From Saccopteryx bilineata (lineage: Eukaryota > Chordata > Mammalia > Chiroptera > Emballonuridae), in the NCBI RefSeq assembly GCF_036850765.1, contig NC_089491.1, forward strand, positions 129,076,266 through 129,140,265: DNA of 64,000 nucleotides, given 5' to 3'. The translations under genes and the position numbers were made by a program. The notes beneath the pieces were generated by a model. It was not told where the DNA came from, ran no database searches, and saw only the letters and a list, made by a program, of their open reading frames with translations. Of this stretch, positions 59,001 through 64,000 are shown in pieces (position 1 is the first letter of the stretch; each line of letters opens with the position of its first letter).

Positions 59001-59904
59001 GTGATATGAACTTTCCTCTTATTACTGCTTTTGCTGCATCCCAGAGATTCTGATATGTCGTATTTTCATTTTCATTTGTCTGTATATATCTTTTGATCTC
59101 TGTGCTTATTTCTTCTTTGACCTATTCATTTTTTAGAAGTATGTTGTTTAGTTTCCACATTTTTGTGGGTTTTTCCCCCTCTTTTTTGCAGTTGAATTCT
59201 AGTTTCAAGGCTTTATGATCAGAAAATATGTTTGGTACAATTTCAATTTTTCTAAATTTGCTGATATTGTCTTTGTGGCCCAACATATGGTCAATTCTTG
59301 AGAATGTTCCATGTACACTAGAGAAAAATGTATACTCTGTCGCTTTGGGATGAAATGTCCTGTAGATGTCTATCATATCCAGGTGTTCTAGTATTTCGTT
59401 TAAGGCCACTATATCTTTATTGATTCTCTGTTTGGATGACCGATCTAGAGCCATCAGCGGTGTATTGAGGTCTCCAAGTATGATTGTATTTTTGTCAGTT
59501 TTTGTTTTAAGGTCAATAAGTAGCTGTCTTATATATTTTGGTGCTCCTTGGTTTGGTGCATATATATTAAGAATTGTTATGTCTTCTTGATTCAACTTCC
59601 CCTTAATCATTATGAAATGACCATTTTTGTCTCTGAGTACTTTTTCTGTCTTGTAGTCAGCATTATTAGATATGAGTATTGCTACACCTGCTTTTTTTTG
59701 GGTGTTGTTTGCTTGGAGTATTGTTTTCCAGCCTTTCACTTTGAATTTGTTTTTATCCTTGTTGCTTAGATGTGTTTCTTGTAGGCAGCATACAGTTGGA
59801 TTTTCTTTTTTAATCCATTCTGCTACTCTGTGTCTTTTTATTGGTAAGTTTAATCCATTTACATTTAGTGTAATTATTGACACTTGTGGGTTCCCTACTG
59901 CCAT
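56076..59904 (-). pseudogene. L1 ORF2 (endonuclease-reverse transcriptase), lightly damaged
   Basis: ORF2p nicks target DNA and reverse-transcribes L1 RNA in target-primed reverse transcription. The start is the ATG at 59904-59902. The N-terminal APE-type endonuclease shows N14 (TLNVNG), E43 (QETH), the GDLN motif and SDH near residue 230. The reverse transcriptase shows [19 protein letters not shown] and the catalytic FADDMILY motif. A C-terminal cysteine-rich segment ([18 protein letters not shown]) follows. The endonuclease frame stops at a TAG at 59122, and a second stop (TAA) lies near 58830. Both are single-base nonsense changes in the same frame as the 794-codon block 56392-58776. One extra A in an A run near 56420 then shifts the frame, and the C-terminal 89 codons (56076-56345) lie in another frame. 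The total of about 1,275 codons is the normal ORF2 length. As it stands it cannot make full-length protein. Confidence 0.93.
59122..59904 (-). other. open segment encoding the L1 endonuclease domain
   Basis: A 260-codon open stretch covers the whole APE-like endonuclease, ending at the in-frame TAG. It is annotated separately because it alone could be translated as an endonuclease-only product. That is inference. Confidence 0.85.
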
Positions 59905-60017
59905 TTTATAAATTGCTTTCTGTTAGTTTTGTATCTTGTTTGATTCTTCTCTTTTGTTTTTCTATCATTTGTTTTTGTTTGTTTGTGTTCCATACTTCTT
60001 TCCTCTGTTGCTACCTT

Positions 60018-60415
60018 TTTTTTTTTTTTTTTGTATTTTTCTGAAGCTGGAAACGGGGAGAGACAGTCAGACAGACTCCCACATGCGCCCGACCGGGATC
60101 CACCCAGCACGCCCACCAGGGGCGCCGCTCTGCCCACCAGGGGGCGATGCTCTGCTCCTCCATGGCGTCGCTCTGCCGTGACCAGAGCCACTCTAGCGCC
60201 TGGGGCAGAGGGCAAGGAGCCATCACCACCGCCCGGGCCATCTTTGCTCCAATGGAGCCTTGGCTGCGAGAGGGGAAGAGAGAGACAGAGAGGAAGGGGG
60301 GGTGGGGGTGGAGAAGCAAATGGGCGCTTCTCCTATGTGCCCTGGCCGGGATTCGAACCCAGGGCCCCCGCACGCCAGGCCGACGCTCTACCGCTGAGCC
60401 AACCGGCCAGGGCCT
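60018..60415 (-). repeat. long tRNA-derived SINE between L1 ORF1 and ORF2
   Basis: The minus strand begins GGCCCTGGCCGGTTGGCTCAG (60415 end), with A box and B box (GGTTCGAATCC), then CACCCCCAC, AGCCAAGGCTCCATTGGAGC, GGTGGATCCCGGTCGGG, GGAGTCTGTCTGACTG and a poly(A) tail (T run from 60018). The target duplication TGCTACCTTTTT flanks it (60009 and 60415). It has the same orientation as the host L1. The frames 59983-60429, 60147-60668 and 60011-60373 are repeat translations. Confidence 0.95.
60134..60147 (+). promoter_or_regulatory. CTCF-like motif in SINE body
   Basis: CCACCAGGGGGCGA, with a weaker neighbour CCACCAGGGGCGCC at 60113-60126. Motif match only. Confidence 0.5.
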
Positions 60416-60635
60416 GCTACCTTTTTTAAGTCAAGTGTTTTTGTGGTGGTTTTTTCAAGGGTGGTTACCATTAAGTAATGAAAAGGGTACCTACCACATT
60501 CATTGTAGTACCCTATCTTATGAGTATTTCTGCACTTCATCGTCCTTTGCTACTGTTAATCTCCATCCTCTCCCCCCTTTTTTTCCTTTGTTGTCACAGT
60601 TTAAGTTTGGTTTTATTGTGTTCTTGGTGGAGCTG

Positions 60636-61631
60636 TTACTTGTGGTGTTGTTTTCTTTTGTTCTTTGAATCTGGTTGGAAAACCCCCTTTAGTATTTCCT
60701 GGAGTGGGGGCTTTCTGCTGATAAATTCTCTCATCTTTTCTGTATTTGTGAATGTTTTTATATCTCCTTCATACTTGAAGGATAGCTTTGATGGGTATAG
60801 TATTCTTGGCTGAAAGTTCCTCTCTTTCAGGGCTTTAAATATTGGGGTCCACTCTCTTCTAGCTTGTAGAGTTTCTGCTGAGAAATCTGATGATAATCTA
60901 ATAGGCCTTCCTTTATATATTGTACTCTTCTTTTCCCTGGCTTCCTTGAGAATTTTTTCTTTGTCATTGGTTTGTGTCATCTTTATTATGATGTGCCTTG
61001 GAGTGGGTTTGTTGGGGTTAAGAAAACTCGGTGTTCTGTTTGCTTCTTGAATTTGAGGCTTTAGTTCTTTCCACAGGCTTGGGAAGTTCTCTTCTATTAT
61101 TTGTTTGAGTATATTCTCCATTCCATTTTCTTTCTCTTCTCCCTCTGATATACCTATTATTCTTATGTTATTCTTTCTGATGGAGTCAGACAATTCCTGT
61201 AGGGCTTTCTCGTTTTTTATTATTTTTAAGTCTCTTTCTTCTTCTCTCTGTTGTGCCTCAAGTTGTTTGTCTTCTATTTCACTAATCCTATCTTCAATCT
61301 GGGCTGTTCTGTTAGCGAAGCTTGTTACCTCGTTTTTCAGCTCGTGAATTGAGTTTTTCATTTCTGTTTGATTTGTTTTTATAGTTTCAATTTTTTTGGT
61401 AATATATTCTTTGTGTTCATTGAGTTGTTTTCTGATCTCCCTATATTGCCTTTCTGTGTTTTCTTGTATATCTCTGAGTATTTTTAAGATTTCTATTTTA
61501 AATTCTCTGTCATTTAGCTCCAAGGCTTCCAATATGTTAAGTCTTTTCTCCATAGATTTTTCCACATCTATTTGTGTTACCTCTCTTTCTTTTGTATCCA
61601 TAATATTCAATTTCCTCTTTCTTATTGGCAT
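60636..61631 (-). CDS. L1 ORF1 (RNA-binding nucleocapsid-like protein), intact
   Basis: ORF1p coats L1 RNA as a coiled-coil trimer and acts as a nucleic-acid chaperone in the cytoplasmic L1 particle. The frame is 331 codons with no interruption, close to the usual L1 ORF1 length. The start is the first ATG (61631); a second Met at codon 11 is possible. Residues about 25-150 are rich in E/K/I/L heptads (coiled coil). About 150-240 is the RRM-like domain, with NIRIIGISEGEE at its start. About 240-325 is the C-terminal domain (SSDFSAETLQARREW, FKALKERNFQPRILYPSKLSF). It is followed downstream by the SINE-interrupted spacer and ORF2. Intactness points to recent insertion. Expression would depend on the 5' UTR promoter, which is only partly in view. 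Confidence 0.95.
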   Translation of the reverse strand: MPIRKRKLNIMDTKEREVTQIDVEKSMEKRLNILEALELNDREFKIEILKILRDIQENTERQYREIRKQLNEHKEYITKKIETIKTNQTEMKNSIHELKNEVTSFANRTAQIEDRISEIEDKQLEAQQREEERDLKIIKNEKALQELSDSIRKNNIRIIGISEGEEKENGMENILKQIIEENFPSLWKELKPQIQEANRTPSFLNPNKPTPRHIIIKMTQTNDKEKILKEAREKKSTIYKGRPIRLSSDFSAETLQARREWTPIFKALKERNFQPRILYPSKLSFKYEGDIKTFTNTEKMREFISRKPPLQEILKGVFQPDSKNKRKQHHK

Positions 61632-64000
61632 CTGAGGGTGGTCTTGTTGATAGCACTAATTAGAATTAATAAATAGTAAAAAGTAAAAAAAAAAAAAAGT
61701 AAAACACCCCACAAAAAAAAAACAGTAATAATTTATTATTTCCCCCTTTTTTCTTTCTTCTCTTTCCCTCCTCTCCCCTCCTCAGGGAAATATCATGATG
61801 ACCTGTGAATTATATTATGCTAAATGGAACAAAAACTGCCTATAATGGAGGGCCTGATTTGGGGTGAAGAGTTCAAGGGGCAAAAAAAGGGAGTAGGGAC
61901 CTACTAAATGCAAAAAAAAAAAAAAAAAAAAAGGAAGAAAATCTTAGACAAGCATAAGATGATTTGCTTGTAAGTGATGGTTGACTAAGAGATATAATGA
62001 GAGGGATAAGAGGGAACCAGAAAAAAGGAGGGAAAAAAAAGAATAATAAAGAAGAAAAAAATAAAAATAATAAGTAAAAATCTGTTGTATTAAGTGGAGC
62101 GAAGACTAAATACAATGGAGACCTTGGGTTGGGAGGAATGCTAGTGAGTTAAAAAGCAACGTAAAAAGTACCCAAAATGCCACAAAAATAAACAAACAAG
62201 AAAAAAACAAAAACAAAAGCGAAAAAGAAAAATAAAGCTAAAAAAAAAACCTTGAGTCCCAAATTAACTAATTTGTTCGTGATTGAGGATTAAATGGGAG
62301 GAAAGTAAAATGAGAAAACAAAAAACGAATAGAAAGGAAAAAATAAGAAAAAGAAAAACGAAGGAAGAATAAAAAGGAAGAGAAAAAAACAAAATAAAGC
62401 AAAACAAAAAAAAAACAAAAGAGGAGAGTGAGAGTTAAGGGTTTTGGAGTATAACCTTAAAGGAGGGTGAGGATGAAGAGGAGAAATAAAATGTAACACT
62501 CATGGGTAGTGTAGTTCAAGAAAAGGGAAGCATAAGATGGGCAGAGAATAGAAGGACTGAGGTGGAGGAAATAGAAATAATAATAATAAAGGCAATAAGA
62601 TAGAAGAAACAAACAACAAAAAAAAAATTAGTGGAACAAGTTGTAAAGTCTGTGGATTTTTCTTGATTTTGAGAGGTTAACTTCTTCCTTTTTCTTTTCT
62701 CTCCCTCTTCCTGGTCAGTGACTCTGTACCCCAGGCTCTGCCCCTGTGTCACACTTAGGTAGGGATTTGCAGTTGATGGGATTCTATGGCAATGTCATAT
62801 AATTGGCTTTAGTCTTGCTGGTAGTCAAGGCTTGTTGGCGTTTGCAGGGTCCAACGATGAGAGAGTTTGCTTTCCTGGAGTCTCTCTCCTAGTCCCCCCT
62901 TTCTGAATTAGCAGCCTGGTGATCCAGCTATAAGGCTGCAACTGCTTCTGCCTGGGGAGTAAGAGGCTCAAAGAGCTGGGAAATCCCCACTCTATCCCCA
63001 CTCAGCACAAGGCTTTGGGAAAGGCTCTGGCAGTCAGAGCCTCCAGTGTAATCAGGCAGGGGTGGGAGTCAATTGTTGTCAAGGTGACTGTTTAGCGCCT
63101 AGCATTCAGTTGGACCACTCAACCCAGGCTTTCCACACTTTGTAGCCTGTTTTGACTGGGAAGAAGAGGCACTAGTCTCTGCTTGCGACTAGTGTAGTAT
63201 AGATCTTATTATCTGCCAAGTCCTTCTTGTTAACGTTTATCCCTGAATATGGAGGCTCTATCAATCAGAAGTTGCCCCCGCCCCTTTAGCGAGAGGCACT
63301 AAAAAATATCACGCCTCTTGTCTTGGATCGCTGAACTGAGAGAGATCTTATCAATTAGAACTCGTGGGTGCGCAGATTTCATGGGTTAAGCTAATTTCAG
63401 TGATTGGGTCCGCAGCTGTGCTCCCGAAGGTATTTCAGGCTGCCTGAGCGCCCCTCCCCCAACGCTTGATTGTTAGCTTGAATGGCTGGGTGAGGTGCCC
63501 CGCCCACGGAGAGAATCTCCCAAGTAGGGAAGACCGCCCTGGCGCCTCTCCCACTCGCCCCGCTGCTGGCGGCTGGGGCGCACTGGGTGCAGGATAATGG
63601 GGCACCCTGGGTGTGCAGGCCAGTAGGGCGCTCTGGGCGTGTGGAATGCCCAGGGCACGCGCACGAATGGGGTGCTCCGGGCACCAGTGTCTGGGGACTC
63701 TCACTCGCAGTGCGCGGGCCGCTGGGAACGTTAGCGGTGCTCGCTCTGCAACCAGACCGGGCGTGTGCCAGCGGCTGCTCACTGCTCCCGAGTGTGGGCT
63801 GACTCACCACAGGCGCACTCCCTCCGCGGCTTGAATGAACGTCCCTGCGGTAGCTTCCTCTACACTCTCGTTTCTCAGATTCAAGTGATAACAGTCCTTT
63901 CGCTTTCAGTTTCTGTGGAACTCCGGAATGCTCCAAGGATAAATTTTTCTGTTTCTAGTTGATAAATTTGTTGTGATTTGGGGGAGATCTGTCAGATGCG
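61632..64000 (-). promoter_or_regulatory. L1 5' UTR / internal promoter region (partial)
   Basis: It lies directly upstream of ORF1 in L1 orientation. About 61640-62700 is T/C-rich on the L1 strand, with several long A runs on the plus strand. About 63390-63900 is GC- and CpG-rich (TTCCCAGCGGCCCGCGCAC and similar on the minus strand), as expected of an L1 internal promoter. A 179-codon frame here (63397-63936, minus) has biased Ala/Gly/Pro/Arg/Ser composition and no domain. The assignment rests on position and composition. Confidence 0.7.

Larger units (their letters stand above)
55801..64000 (-). mobile_element. young, nearly complete L1 (LINE-1), minus strand, 5' end beyond the window
   Basis: It has a poly(A) tail (T run 55801-55815), a 3' UTR of about 260 bp (55816-56075), ORF2 (56076-59904, lightly damaged), an inter-ORF spacer hosting a SINE, an intact ORF1 (60636-61631) and a 5' UTR from 61632 to at least 64000, with A/C/T-rich and CpG-rich parts. 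At least 8.2 kb is present. The 5' target duplication lies outside the window, so full length is likely but not proven. Confidence 0.9.

Noticed and set aside
59983..60668. Overlapping plus-strand frames of 148 and 173 codons
   Set aside because: They cover the antisense side of a SINE and L1 spacer; the same peptides recur over other SINE copies.
63397..63936. 179-codon minus-strand frame
   Set aside because: Lies in the CpG-rich L1 5' UTR; open because of GC bias and absence of TA-rich stops. No domain or homology recognised. An L1 upstream ORF cannot be fully excluded.

Overview
This window is mammalian nuclear DNA made almost entirely of interspersed repeats and AT-rich single-copy sequence. 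I find no host protein-coding gene, exon, rRNA or functional tRNA gene. The host is most likely a bat. Evidence for this is the abundant tRNA-derived SINEs of the GCCCTGGCCGG / GCCTGACCTGTGG type, several hAT and mariner DNA transposons with well-preserved termini, and a young L1. The species cannot be fixed from sequence alone; a non-vespertilionid bat, perhaps an emballonurid, is a guess.

Layout. 1-4,000: AT-rich DNA with an old L2 and a head-to-head SINE pair. 4,043-6,912: a complete autonomous-type hAT transposon with a perfect 8-bp target duplication, whose transposase is broken by stops, frameshifts and a nested SINE. 7,000-27,900: mostly unique AT-rich sequence with L2, MIR, small hAT elements, SINEs and microsatellites. 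27,900-33,000: a dense transposon cluster of three small hAT elements, one mariner-type MITE and three related LTRs, one of them split by a hAT insertion. 33,000-49,800: old L1 fragments, SINEs, a mariner MITE, two further LTRs, a roughly 220-bp polypurine tract and a 5'-inverted L1 insertion. 49,800-55,800: mostly unique DNA with a MaLR-type LTR.

55,801-64,000 (minus strand): a young, nearly complete L1 that runs off the right edge. Its ORF1 (331 codons) is fully open. ORF2 spans about 1,275 codons and is interrupted only by two nonsense codons and one frameshift in an A run. A SINE sits between ORF1 and ORF2. The 5' UTR is over 2.3 kb long and ends in a GC/CpG-rich block.

How it works together: the window records successive transposition. 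Old L2, MIR, L1 and MaLR copies form the base layer, LTR and hAT/mariner elements came later, and the youngest SINEs and L1 are nested in or beside them. Exact target duplications give the order at several loci. The L1 machinery is the presumed source of the poly(A)-tailed SINE insertions. The regulatory feature most worth testing is the CTCF-like motif carried in the 3' half of the long SINE family, together with two unique, convergently oriented CTCF-like sites near 9.97 and 16.0 kb. I found no evidence for a previously undescribed multi-gene system.
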